64,000 bases of DNA from Isoetes taiwanensis (Eukaryota; Streptophyta; Lycopodiopsida; Isoetales; Isoetaceae): contig JAJEKV010000024.1 in the NCBI GenBank assembly GCA_021234155.1, positions 16,019,030-16,083,029 on the forward strand, read 5' to 3'. Of the stretch, positions 10,770 to 21,959 are shown one piece after another. Under the pieces are notes generated by a model that was not told where the DNA came from, did not search any database, and was given only the letters and a program-made list of their open reading frames with translations. Position 1 is the stretch's first letter. The number at the start of each line of letters is the position of its first letter. Made by a program: the position numbers and the translations under genes.

Positions 10770-13080
10770 TGTGTTTCTTTTGGCTATCACAAGCATCAAG
10801 CGGCTGCTTATGGGTGCATGATTTGCTAGGAATGGACCGTAAGTGTTAAGGTAAGAATTGATTAACATATTGAGATCTCTTATGTCTTGCATTGATTGAT
10901 TATCTCAAAGCTTATCATTTAAATTGGTTTATTTATGGCAGATATTCAGAGGTTTGCATGAGATATTTGGAAGTTTGTATTCATATGTGAGCAAAGCGTC
11001 TCCATTGTTTCTCAAATCGTCGAAAGAGCCGCATAGATAAACGAAAACAGAATGCTTGATGACATCAAAGGATGGATGCAAGGTACCGTTGCATTTAAGT
11101 TTGCATCATGGAGCTTGACATCATCGATTTTTAGGTCTTCCCCTTACCTAAAATGCATGTTCATGTGTACAGAATTGTTCACTATCCTCTGTTTCGATGG
11201 AATGCGTTTTAAAGCGTGCATTTTAGTTGTAGTAAGATCTAATTTAAAGTAAAATATTTAGCATTATAATCTTGCAGAATTTCAGTGAGAGCTTTTGCAC
11301 ACTTTTATAGCTATGGAGAGTCAAGTGGCTTTAAAATTATCTACAACATATGAACGTTAGAAGGTAGGATATTAGGAGGAACATGTGCTGAAACAACAGA
11401 TTCTAAAATTCTGGATTTCGCTGAAGTTCGTCCCCATATACACAATTATAGGTGCAATGATGCAAGGGACGTTTTGATATGCTTAACTTGACATGAAGTC
11501 ACAGTTCAACCCTTCTACAAAGCTATAGAAATCAGCTTAAGGATCACATGTAAAAAGAAAACCATCTACATCAAGTACATCAAAAATTGACACAATATAG
11601 CCCTTGATCTGACACAGAAGTATTATGTAGTCTTGAGTTGCTGCGAGGTACTAACTTGACAAGAAATGACAACTGTGATTTAGCATCAAAATAAGAACAG
11701 GTGGGCTGCACCTATAGATCTAGCTTTTGTGTGTTGGCAAATTGGGATCAACTGCCACCCTAGCTATTAAGCAGTAATGAAGTTCATTTTCATATGCATC
11801 TCATATCTCCGCAGTAAATAGATAATAAAAAGAATGATCGGCCAGTTTGAACAATTGGGCGATGTTAAATGGAATGATGATGGAGCTTGGCATCATTGAT
11901 TTTTAGCTTTTCTGCTTGATTTTTGCCACAAAACAGGTATGAGACAAGCTGTTGTAAGTACTTGATAGGCATATATACAAGATGCAATAATGCTAAAACA
12001 TGCACACAAAATTTGGAAGCATGGACGATAAGTATGTTTCCTATGTCATTTGCTACCATTTTATGTTGTAACTTTTATAATTCTTTTGTGATTCATTTTT
12101 CATATTGTAGCATTTGCAAGGATGGTAACGGCATTATGTTTTCCACCATTTACCAATGAACCTGTTGAACAAAGGCATGCAGCTTTCGCATGTGTCTTGC
12201 TAGAGATTCATGAATCTAATTGTGGGTCGGTTGTTTTGCATAACATGAGCCTTCTTTGCAATTATGGTTGTTTCTGCTTTCTCTTTGCTTCCTGCTTGGA
12301 TCTTCAAGAAGGCAAAGTTCTTATTTTGGTGTTAGTAGATCATCATGGAGTCTCACCTAGATGCTAAACTTTGGAAGAAAAAAATTGAAAAGAAGGTTTG
12401 TAGTTCCTTTTCTCATTCTTGGACTATCATAGTTCTTAGTTCCTCATAATGTTTTACCTAGCAGAAGCAAGTTCTATAAAAGCCCTTAGTTCGAACTACT
12501 CTCAAGATGATTTGGACTATTTTTTGACTGCTCATTCCTATGCGAATGTTTGTTATGACAATCTTAAAACATGTATGCACAAAAAAAGAAAAAAAAAAGA
12601 CACCAGAGGATATATTAGATCCTTACAATAGCAATAGACCATGTGAGATTGTTTAGGATAGCATAGATGATTCAACCTTCAAACTTGAAAAGGTTGAACG
12701 ACTCTGCCATAAGAGCAGAAAAAGCCACAATCTAATCTGGAAAGTTATCAAATGATCGCTACAATGCATCAATAGCTTCTTTCAACTTCTTCAATGCAAG
12801 GGGAAATGTGAGATGTAAAAAACACAATAGCATTCTATAGTTCTAATATGCAATTCATATGCTAAAATATAAACGTGTACAATTGAAAACGTGCATATAG
12901 TTCTCAAAAATCTAAAGCACAATGCACATAAAATTCCAGTTACAAAAGTTTCCAAGGCTAACTACATCAAGTTATCCGGCCATTTATGTTTTTTTGCTAG
13001 ACACCATTGCTATAAGTACATAAAATACACCTACTTATGCTCTTTCTGCTTTAGCATGCATTTGGTCATATTATGTGTGA
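10770..13080. other. AT-rich stretch, no recognisable gene
   Basis: No domain or splice-consistent reading was recognised. A weak pair of similar segments (about 11104-11140 and 11876-11912, GGAGCTTGRCATCATYGATTT) hints at old duplication. Confidence 0.45.
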
Positions 13081-13099
13081 GAAAAGACCTCATCTCAAT

Positions 13100-13260
13100 A
13101 AAGACCACCCCCCGTAACCCCCCGCGTGAATATGTAGTATTATAACAGGGGGTTTTTTTTGTGATTTTATACGCTTTTTAGCATGGTTTTCATATGATTT
13201 CACGGGCGTATTCACGTGGACGTACTAAACAGTATTTCTAGAGTGCACCCATTTGTTAGC
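13100..13260 (+). repeat. foldback repeat family, copy B (right arm only)
   Basis: It begins at CCCCCGCGTGAATATGTAG, continues with TATTATAACAGGGGG, a T-run, GGTTTTCATATGATTTCACG and ends in TCTAGAGTGCACCC and TTGTTAGCCATTGATTTTA. It matches the right arms of copies C and E, and the core is absent. Confidence 0.8.
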
Positions 13261-13539
13261 CATTGATTTTAAAGAAGAGGGAAAATCGTGTGGTTGTGGG
13301 GCTTTTATTGTTTGCATGTTTTTTTTTTATTGTTTGCATGTTTTTCTAGGGTTGTGGCAGATTTGTGCAGAGTTGGATACGAAGCAGTTTTTTCATTCAT
13401 CCACAGCAGGTGTTCGGTATGCAATGCATTTCCCTATTTTGACAAGGTGAAAATTTTGCAGCATCTAGGATCCAAGTGCAAATCTACGGTCCTATTCTTG
13501 CCTTCCAAGTTGTTGCAGATATAGGAACAAAATCCGGTG

Positions 13540-14175
13540 GTGCCCCCTCAAGAAAGCTGAGCCGGAAAGGGGATGGGTCGATTTTGGGCTCTTACCAATC
13601 TAAAAAGGGCCGAAGTGAAATTTAGGCAGAAAGGTGCTTCGCGGCACACGCGGACCTATCAATTGCGGGATTTGAGAAGGTCGAACTGTTGGGTGCCGAT
13701 TGCATAGCCGAAAAGCTCCATACATTGTTGTTCCGCTTGTTCGTTAAATGCATGGCGGGATGCCATATATTCTTGTGTTTGGCATATTTGCGAGGTTGAA
13801 ATGGCGAGTTACGCACTATTCTCGCAGGAGGCTACAAGAAACAAACCTAGTCCGTGGATGAGCTATGCGAGGGCAATGAAGTGCAAAAGGGTACATCAAT
13901 TGTTGGAGCCGTTCTTGAAGCTCGATGAAATTGAGTGCATTGGTGTTTTGTCTACTCACCGTTTTTTGAAAGCAATGGCCATAAAAATGCAAATGGAAAA
14001 GTTCAGCCTACTTGGAAGCTTGTAGATGGAGCTTGTAGGGAAAGTCTAGCTTTTGAGGTTGCATTAAAAGAAGGGATTCCATACTCTCTAATTGATAGAG
14101 CAAACAAAGATTTACAAGGCAAATTATGTGAAGTATGGATTAAAAGCGGTGTCAAATCCTCGTTGGCATAGTTCC
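13540..14175 (+). pseudogene. MSH1-like MutS ATPase-domain fragment, decayed
   Basis: Read across frames, the segment carries the Walker B block VDELCEGNEVQKGTSIVGAV, then ECIGVLSTHRF and GKVQPTWKLVDGACRESLAF…EGIPYSLIDRA. This order matches the end of the MutS ATPase domain of plant MSH1, the organelle-targeted mismatch-repair protein (established family pattern: DEICRGTE…STH…PTWKL.DG.C.ESLAFE). A preceding coding-like stretch (EVEMASYALFSQEATRN) and a glycine-rich RKGDGSILGSYQ at about 13560 may be the degraded upstream part and P-loop. Frameshifts near 13850 and 13925 and two stops (13923-13925, 13929-13931) disable it. The GIY-YIG nuclease that follows in MSH1 was not found. Confidence 0.62.
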
Positions 14176-14919
14176 CGACGAAAAGTAGTGTCCGAGCTTG
14201 AAAAGCAAAGATTGCTAATTCTTCAAGGAGAAGCTATAAATATAAATTGTGTCGCAAAGAAATGAGAATAAACAGAGGCATCGGGGATGGCAAAAAAAAC
14301 AGGGCCCACAAGGTCAAGGTTACCACGCACCATAAGTAAGGAAGGTAATCATATGATTCATGCATGACATGGTTTAAGTACTAATATATGTCTTATGACA
14401 GGTTTCAAACATGCAGAGACTCTTTTCTTACAAATAAGCCAGGAGAAGCTTGGTGAGATTATTGCCCAGATGCCATCATCACCAAATGTGTCTACACTAA
14501 ATCGTCGTCGTCAGATCATTCCTCGCCTCTGTTTCTTCTTCTTTCGCATTAGCTGTAAATGATGGAGTTTTGCTTTCAAAAGGTGTGAAGGTTGGGATCA
14601 GACAGTGAAAAAGTAAGCTTAACAGGTAAGATTCGCATATTATGGCACTGTCGAGTTTTCTTGGCCTAAATCACAGTTTTTCCGAGTTAGATGGGCATCA
14701 TGCGGATTTCCAAAAGATGGGCATACTATGGATTATTTTTCGAATCTACTAATGCTTCCATAAAATGGGTTTTTGCTGGGCTCGCTGGCAGATTTCTTGG
14801 CTGATAATTTCACCCGTTTATATTACCAGCAAATTAGAAGGCAGTAACCAGTATCAGCCATATGCTAAGGAGGGCTCTCATCATCATGCATCGGCTGCCT
14901 TGAATCTAAGGTTGCACCC

Positions 14920-15190
14920 ATCTAGGTTATATTAACGAGGCACAAGAAGTACTTGAAAAAATGGCGGAGAAGGATTGGGTATCATAGAATGTGATTCTTG
15001 CAGGATATGCTCAACATGAATTTCTCCTCAACGCAATTGAGCTCTAAGGAAATGCTTGGTCATGATTTGATTTTCTGAAATGCCACAGTTTATACATATG
15101 CCAGGCATGCATGGAGAGCTAAAAAAAGCTTAAATTATTTCTCAGCAGATGCCGAAAAGGGATGGGTTTAGATGGACTACCATATAACCC
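14920..15190 (+). pseudogene. PPR (PLS-type) gene fragment
   Basis: INEAQEVLEKMAEKDWVS, a stop, then NVILAGYAQHEF is the hallmark junction of plant PLS-class pentatricopeptide repeats (…VFEKMPEKDVVSWNVMIAGYAQHG…). A second repeat start, QQMPKRDGFRWTTI, follows at about 15145. Stops interrupt both. PLS PPR proteins bind organelle RNA for editing. This piece is too short and broken to function. Confidence 0.65.
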
Positions 15191-15659
15191 AATTACTTGA
15201 AGTAAGAGTTTTGTTTCTTTATTTCCTGTTTTGTAACACTCTAATGCAATTATGGAAGTTCATCACGTTTTATGCTGCTTGTTCGGAGAAAAATGCATGA
15301 TTATCTGGTATTATTGCTCTTATGGCATTATCAATGCATCTTGAATTAGTTAGAGAAGTTTTTTTTGCTGGTTCTTTGAAATATTGCAGCAACACAAATA
15401 TTAGTAATGGTCATAAATGGCCATGCATTTAGAACACAGGTTGCGCATTGAACAAAAAACACTTAAATTGCACACATGTAAAAATTGACTCTTTATATTA
15501 GGCTTAACTTATTGTTTTGAAGAATCAAATTATGTATGTATGCCATTCTAGACTTGTCTTCTGAAATTGGATTACATGCTCAAAGTGTTTCTAAAGTTGT
15601 TACATGCATAAGTGTTTCTAAAATTGCTACATGCGTATATGCCATCCTTAGTGCTCGAA

Positions 15660-16195
15660 GGCTTGTATTAGGGCCCGAAGGGCCCAAAATTTTTTTTAAT
15701 ATAACAATTAACACACAACTACCATTAACATTATTAACACAAATCATTGCATTTAACACATTTAAATCCCCCTTAAACCCCCTTTGGTTTGGGTGCATAT
15801 TCACACGGGGGGTTACGTAGGGCAGCGAGAGCCCCAAAAATATATTTACAATACATGTACAAAATTAACACCATTAAGTACATTCACTCAAATCTTATAG
15901 TATTTTGTAAACCTTAATATACAGTATACAAAAACTTGTACATGCATACCCCACAAACGAGGATCGCTATGTACGGTCCAGATCTTGGAATAAAGGGCAA
16001 ATATGCCCATCCGAAGGCTCTCGTTGCCCGAAGTAACCCCCCGTGTGAATATGCAGCATAATAACAAGGGGTTTTCTTTGTGTTTTTGTACGTTTTTCAC
16101 TAAGGTTTTCCTATGATTTCGTGATGCATTCAAATGGATGTACTAATGCGTACATCTAGAGTGCACCATTTCTGAGCCATTGATTCTAGCCTTTT
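15660..16195 (+). repeat. foldback repeat family, copy C (left arm, core inverted, right arm)
   Basis: A GC-rich palindromic start (GGGCCCGAAGGGCCC) leads into an AT-rich block, AAATCCCCCTTAAACCCCC and GGTTTGGGTGCATATTCACA. The core follows in the orientation GGGCAGCGAGAGCC…GGAATAAAGGGC…GGCTCTCGTTGCCC, then the right arm CCCCCCGTGTGAATATGCA…TCTAGAGTGCACC. Relative to copy E the arms are the same but the core is flipped. Confidence 0.85.
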
Positions 16196-16239
16196 TTTTT
16201 TTCAATGGTCAACAACCAATGGCTCACAACAAAAACCCT

Positions 16240-16345
16240 TTTTTTGTGCGTGTGGTGCATAATGGGCACATGAAGGGCCATTGATTTTAGCCTTTTGTGT
16301 GTGTGTGGTGCATAATGGGCACATGAAGGGCTTGATGGGCGCATG
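16240..16345 (+). repeat. short tandem duplication
   Basis: GTGTGGTGCATAATGGGCAC and ATGAAGGGC occur twice, about 54 bp apart, directly after foldback copy C. Confidence 0.7.
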
Positions 16346-16786
16346 TAGTGCAGTTTCCCCGCCGGCAACACATTTCTTATCATAACTTTTGATCCAGAGC
16401 TTTGTTTGAGATGATTTCTATTGCGTTGGAAAGCTCTCTCTGAGATCTTTTTGATAGTGTATGATATGGATATGTTTGTTTAAGTTATCTATGCCAAAAG
16501 AGCAATTTTTCGGCCGGGTTTGGTAGGCTTTCACATCCTACCAGCTGATTAATACAGGATTGCGCTATTGGATATTGTTTTATGGCTCATTCCGAATGAA
16601 GCTTGCAAAAAATTACCATGCATTTTTAGATTTTGAGGCAGTTATTAAGCAAATTCCAAGGCTTCTAGATCCTTGTGCTAACAAGCAGAAAAGTTTCCCA
16701 CTTTGGTTTCTCACCACAAGAATCCATGGAGGCCAAAGGCTGCTGTTAAATTCCAGTTGAAAAATGTTTGTGTATGGATGTTGCAA

Positions 16787-17130
16787 AATGACTTTCAGAA
16801 TAATGGGATCAATCTGCTCTATCTTTATGGTAACTTTTACTTATGTTCTATTTGTTTTATTGTGATCAAATTCAAAAGCTACAGGTGATGAAAGCCTCAA
16901 ATGAATTCTAGTTTTTTTTTGGTTTGAATTCTAAATTTTTTGTCACACCGGGGGAGGGGGGGGGGGATGACGTCCCTAAGGCCCCGAAGGGGCCAATTTT
17001 TTTTTTTTTTTGCAACACAAACCATTAACATTTAACATATAAAAATTAAATCCCCCAACACATAACAACCAACACATAACAACCATTGACATTAACAACC
17101 AACACATAACTACCATTGACATTAATATGT
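16787..17130 (+). repeat. foldback family copy D and inverted partner of 4220-4460
   Basis: 16787-16910 is the reverse complement of 4345-4460. After a G-run (16950-16966) come GGCCCCGAAGGGGCC, a T-run and the AT-rich block with repeated AACCATTGACATTAACAACC units ending near 17130, equivalent to the outer end of the family. Core and right arm are missing. Confidence 0.75.
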
Positions 17131-17352
17131 GAAGCAACAAGAATTCAGATTTGGAATGATCGTATTCTAGTTTGAAGATGTAATCTTGAATCGACTTTGG
17201 ATTTAAATGTGCACAGAGGATCTGGAATACATTAAACAAATCTGGAATAGAGGACAAAATATTAGAGGCTTGAGCTAGAGCAGTGGAAATGTAAGGAAAG
17301 ATAATTTAATCGAACTACAACAGGCTGAATGAGCTTATTAAATATGAGCCAT

Positions 17353-18494
17353 GCATTAATAGGAGCCATGCATTATCTGGGTCCCCAAATTATCTACAAA
17401 TAGAAAAATGCAGTTCACATTAACATTTTAGTCTCTGAGCCACTTTCCAAGGCAAAATCCTGACACGGTTTGATGCTTTTGTGCATCACCTTTAAGAAGA
17501 ACATCAGAGTTTCCCTTTCTTTGCTATGTTGAACATAAGCCGCGATAACTGTTATCCAAAAGAATATATTTTGTGCTTCCACGTAATGTCAATCAGTCAG
17601 AAATGCGCCGCAAAAGTGTAGATGACTCTTGCTGCCACAACTCAGAATTGCTTCTAGACGTTTCCTATACAAACATGGGACCTTTATAGACAAAAAAACC
17701 ACCATGAATATGGTTCTTCTGCACATTTGTTAATCACAAGCTCGAATGTCAACCGACAAACATGGAGTTAAATATTAGAGAGCTTAATCACACCAAGCAC
17801 ATCAAGCAGGTTGGCAACAATGATAGAGCCAAGCAGGATCAAGAACCAACAATGTTATTCCTTTTGTGCAATGGGACAAAATGAACCACGTAATATCAAT
17901 CAGTCAGAAATGTGCTCTAAAAGTGTAGACGACTCTTGCTGCCACAACTCAGAATTGCTTCTATCCTTTGCCTTATTACATGTGCCTCTTTGCTTCAAAC
18001 AGATAACTTGGCACATTACGAATCCAGCATTTTCTCATTCAAAGCCTGTTTTAGCCAGATTAGAGCTTTTTGCAGATTGATGCAGACATATGACAACTAT
18101 AAAACTTCCAGCTATAAATCGAGTTCACAAAGGAAAAGAAGAGGATATTTGCTTTAATTCACACCTGATGCAATTCCGTAGCTTTTCCAGAAATGCTCTA
18201 CACGATTTTGTCTTGCATAGCGGGCAACCTGACATCAGATTATGGGATGCCTTCTTCAACTTTCAATACAAAGGCACAAATAAGAAATGACATTTCCGGC
18301 CACTCTATTGGAGGCTCCTATGTCTATGAACCACGAACGCCTTCACTTTGTTTAAAACCATCCAACTCTACCAATAGTTGATTGAGAGTCATTTTCATGT
18401 ACTGCTGGTCTTTGGGATTACGACTCCCACCAATTGCATCAATATCCATGAAAATAATACAAGGAGATCGCTTTTTTATAGTTGCAAAGAGATC
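17353..18494 (+). repeat. 1,142-bp direct repeat, copy 1
   Basis: It matches 19687-20828 at a constant offset of 2,334 bp with only scattered substitutions and no indels noticed. It ends at GAGATC inside an FtsH4-like exon. Internally, the block CAATCAGTCAGAAATG…CTCAGAATTGCTTCTA appears twice (about 17588 and 17895). Confidence 0.92.
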
Positions 18495-18580
18495 ATGAAC
18501 ACGCCTTCAAATTCACTCCCAATGCAGTAAAAGAATGGCACTCCTGCTTCACCAGCAATAGCCCATGCTACACACTCACC
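18330..18580 (-). pseudogene. FtsH4-like AAA protease exon fragment, copy 1
   Basis: On the minus strand, [19 protein letters not shown] is followed, after a frameshift, by [37 protein letters not shown] and [13 protein letters not shown]. This is the Walker B region and following segment of mitochondrial i-AAA FtsH proteases (FtsH4/YME1 type), where [17 protein letters not shown] is highly characteristic. The Walker B ends MDID, where the family has IDEIDA, so an acidic residue is lost. A possible next exon (SDVRLPAMQDKIV) lies at about 18165-18245. Neither the P-loop nor the protease domain is present. It is a captured or duplicated gene fragment. Confidence 0.75.
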
Positions 18581-18774
18581 CCGGTTTTTGGTCCACTGTT
18601 GAAAACATCAATTTTGGTAGGTCTACATGTCCCGTTTTCAAAGAATCCTACATGTGGATTTGTGGAGGTATGGTTTTGTTCGATAATAGTGTTCTTTTTT
18701 CAGTGGACTAAAACATCCACTGTTGTTTTGTAGTTTCTTCTATTGTGACATGTCATTTTATTATACAATCCACT

Positions 18775-19125
18775 GTAGGAAAGAATACTTGAATTTCTAC
18801 ATGTCTAATAATTCTATTGTCACATGTCTTTATAGATGTAGGAAAGAATATTTGATTCTCTACATGTCCTATACTTCCATTCACATGTCTTTATAGTAGT
18901 AGGACAGAGTACTTTATTTGCTAAGGCATTGTAGGAAAGAATACATGAATTACGACATGTGTAATACTTCTATTGTCACATGTCTTTATAGAAGTAGGAA
19001 AGAATACTTGATTCTCTACATGTCCTATCCTTCCATATCACGGGTCTTTATAGTGGTAGGACAGAGTACTTGATTTGCTACATGTGATGCACGTGCACGA
19101 TCACATGTCCTTATACTAGTATTCC
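18775..19125. repeat. degenerate tandem repeat, about 60-bp units in two higher-order trios
   Basis: Six units start with GTAGGAAAGAATA or GTAGGACAGAGTA and contain CTACATGTC…CACATGTCTTTATAG. Units 1-3 and 4-6 resemble each other in order, so a trio of about 155-185 bp was itself duplicated. Confidence 0.85.
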
Positions 19126-19164
19126 ATGTAAGACAAGTTACTTCAACTACTTCAATTACTTAAC

Positions 19165-19665
19165 ACCTATTTTTGCATAACAAAACCATCAAGAATTTGA
19201 TTTGTATTCCTTGAGGGGGTGCAGGACCGCTGCAACAAATCCCTAAGCATTAATGTCATAGGACCACGCAAAATCCTAACAATATCCTAACATTTTGGAT
19301 ATTGTTAGAGAAAGACCATTAAACCACGTCTACATTTTTGCATAACAAACCATTAAGAATTGTGAGATGTATTTCTTTATAGAGGAAAGGACCATTGCAA
19401 CAAATCCCCAAGCATTAAAATGGCAAGACCATGCAATATCCTAACATTATTCCCCCATTTTGGATATCGTTAGTGGAACACCATTAAACCGTTCCTACAT
19501 CTTGGTATAATTTAGACCATTAGGAATTTGAGATGTAATTGTTTATGGGGAATAGGACCATTGCAACAAATCCCCAAGCATTATAAAATGGCAAGACTAC
19601 GCAAATCCCCCCATTTTGGATATCATTAGTGGAACACCATTAAACGATGCCTACATCTAGTTGGT
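19165..19665. repeat. three tandem copies of a unit of about 164 bp
   Basis: Units begin near 19178, 19341 and 19507 (ACCATYAAGAATTTGA-like). Each contains GGACCATTGCAACAAATCCC, AAGCATTA and CATTTTGGATATYRTTAG. Confidence 0.85.
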
Positions 19666-19686
19666 ACTAAGGTCTGGTACTAAGTT

Positions 19687-20828
19687 GCATTAATAGGAGC
19701 CATGCATTATCTGGGTCCCCAAATTATCTACAAATAGAAAAATGCAGTTCACATTAACATTTTAGTCTCTGAGCCACTTTCCAAGGCAAAATCCTGACAC
19801 GGTTTGATGCTTTTGTGCATCACCTTTAAGAAGAACATCAGAGTTTCCCTTTCTTTGCTATGTTGAACATAAGCCGCGATAACTGTTATCCAAGAGAATA
19901 TATTTTGTGCTTCCACGTAATGTCAATCAGTCAGAAATGTGCCACAAAAGTGTAGATGACTCTTGCTGCCACAACTCAGAATTGCTTCTAGACGTTTCCT
20001 ATACAAACATGGGATCTTTATAGACAAAAAAACCACCATGAATATGGTTCTTCTGCACATTTGTTAATCACAAGCTCGAATGTCAACCGGCAAACATGGA
20101 GTTAAATATTAGAGAGCTTAATCACACCAAGCACATCAAGCAGGTTGGCAACAATGATAGAGCCAAGCAGGATCAAGAACCAACAATGTTATTCCTTTTG
20201 TGCAATGGGACAAAATGAACCACGTAATATCAATCAGTCAGAAATGTGCTCTAAAAGTGTAGACGACTCTTGCTGCCACAACTCAGAATTGCTTCTATCC
20301 TTTGCCTTATTACTTGTGCCTCTTTGCTTCAAACAGATAACTTGGCATATGACGAATCCAGCATTTTCTCATTCAAAGCTTGTTTTAGCCAGATTAGAGC
20401 TTTTTGCAGATTGATGCAGACATATGGCAACTATAAAACTTCCAGCTATAAATCGAGTTCACAAAGGAAAAGAAGAGGATATTTGCTTTAATTCACACCT
20501 GATGCAATTCCGTAGCTTTTCCAGAAATGCTCTACATGATTTTATCTTCCATAGCGGGCAACCTGACATCAGATTATGGGATGCCTTCTTCAACTTTCAA
20601 TACAAAGGCACAAATAAGAAATGACATTTCCGGCCACTCTATTGGAGGCTCCTCTGTCTATGAACCACGAACGCCTTCATTTTGTTTAAAACCATCCAAC
20701 TCTATCAATAGTTGATTGAGAGTCATTTTCATGTACTGCTGGTCTTTGGGATTACGACTCCCACCAATTGCATCAATATCCATGAAAATAATACAAGGAG
20801 ATCGCTTTTTTATAGCTGCAAAGAGATC
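19687..20828 (+). repeat. 1,142-bp direct repeat, copy 2
   Basis: Second copy of 17353-18494, as described there. It breaks off exactly at GAGATC, and the sequence to its right (CCCCAAGGC…) is unrelated to that following copy 1. Confidence 0.92.
20664..20828 (-). pseudogene. FtsH4-like AAA exon fragment, copy 2
   Basis: The minus strand repeats the block from LFA to FKQ, including [18 protein letters not shown], within direct repeat copy 2. The upstream AIAGEAGVPFF part seen at 18500-18580 is absent, so the duplication boundary cuts through the exon. Confidence 0.75.
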
Positions 20829-21119
20829 CCCCAAGGCAAAAAAACAGCTATGGTGGAAACTTAACCTTGTTTGTATGAGAAACTTACTTTAAAGAGTGAA
20901 CAACACAAAAGAGGGGAAGTAAGGCTTCAACGGTAAAAATGCGGGGGAAGGTAAGCACGTGTGGCACAGATTCCACCTACTTACTGCCATATGAAATAAA
21001 AGCTGGAGGTAGGAATCTAACAGGTCTAGCTGGCAGGTACGGATCTGACAGTGTCTTAATCCGACAGACTGGGAAAGCTTGGAGCCAGTGGTCTTACGAA
21101 AATTTTTCACCTTATCTGT

Positions 21120-21600
21120 AACGCCATAGTCATGGCAACTTTTCCCATTCTGGTGCCTTCATGTGTGAAGCTTTGGCTATGGTGCTGCCTCCACGCAACT
21201 GCATGCCATTCAAGCGTTTGCATGCCTGATTCTGTATTTTGCATGCCTTTGCATGTCTTTGCAAGCGCATTCCGGCGTCTTGCATGCATATCCGTTTCCC
21301 TATAAATCAGAGAAATCAAGTCCAGCTTAGATTTCCAATGGAGAGAGGAGATAAGATCTGGGTGCTAAAGATCGGAGCCCTCGAATACGGTAAATTGATT
21401 CTTCACCGATTTTACTGCATGTGAATCTCTGAAGGAAACTTTGCAATAACTTTATTCCGCCGCAGAGAGACTCTGAAGCTATGGCTATGGCGCTATCTCC
21501 AACTGTTATTCTGCTCCATGCAGCTGCATGTGCCCGATCATTGCATGCCTTCGGCACTTTGCATGCCTATAAATCAAGATCTTCATATCCGGTATGTTTA
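21120..21600 (+). promoter_or_regulatory. duplicated CATGC-rich, TATA-containing promoter-like stretch
   Basis: Two related segments (about 21120-21330 and 21480-21600) each contain a GAAGCTWTGGCTATGG block, several TGCATGCC/TTGCATG motifs and then CCTATAAATCA. The CATGCA core is the RY motif bound by B3 regulators in seed-plant promoters (established), and CTATAAAT fits a TATA box. Promoter function is inference from this arrangement only. Confidence 0.4.
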
Positions 21601-21676
21601 ATGTAGAGCTAAGGGATCCGGCGCTTGCTATGATATTGCTATGGCCACAACAGTCTGGGGGTGATACAACCGGTAT

Positions 21677-21883
21677 GACCATGATTCTGAAAGCCTTATG
21701 AAAAGATATGATCAAATCAAAACTTATGTCTGTGAATGTTTTGAATGTGAACATGCGCCGGAAAACGAAGCAAAAATGGAGAAGATCCTTAAGATGTTTA
21801 TCAGCAGGATGCTTGCACAAGAAAACTCCGGATTCGAGGCAATGGCTGTGCCGATCACCACAGCTAAGCAAAGATTTAGCTAA
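21677..21883 (+). CDS. small hypothetical ORF downstream of the CATGC-rich stretch
   Basis: The ATG at 21698 opens MKRYDQIKTYVCECFECEHA…EKILKMFISRML…AVPITTAKQRFS, 61 residues. The same frame is open upstream (DHDSESLMKRYDQ). It has a charged, helix-like composition and a CxCFxC cysteine cluster. It lies about 100 bp after the second TATA-like motif. The family is not recognised. It could be a first exon or chance. Confidence 0.25.
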   Translation, partial: DHDSESLMKRYDQIKTYVCECFECEHAPENEAKMEKILKMFISRMLAQENSGFEAMAVPITTAKQRFS

Positions 21884-21959
21884 AACTTCCTTTTCGGCCA
21901 GGCTTTCCGACATGAAACATGGGCGCAAAGATGCCTGATCTTGCTAAAGCTCCCTTTTG

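Noticed and set aside
17353-20828. The 1,142-bp direct repeats as LTRs of a retrotransposon
   Set aside because: They lack TG…CA ends, primer site and polypurine tract, contain a host FtsH4-like exon, and the interval has no gag-pol.
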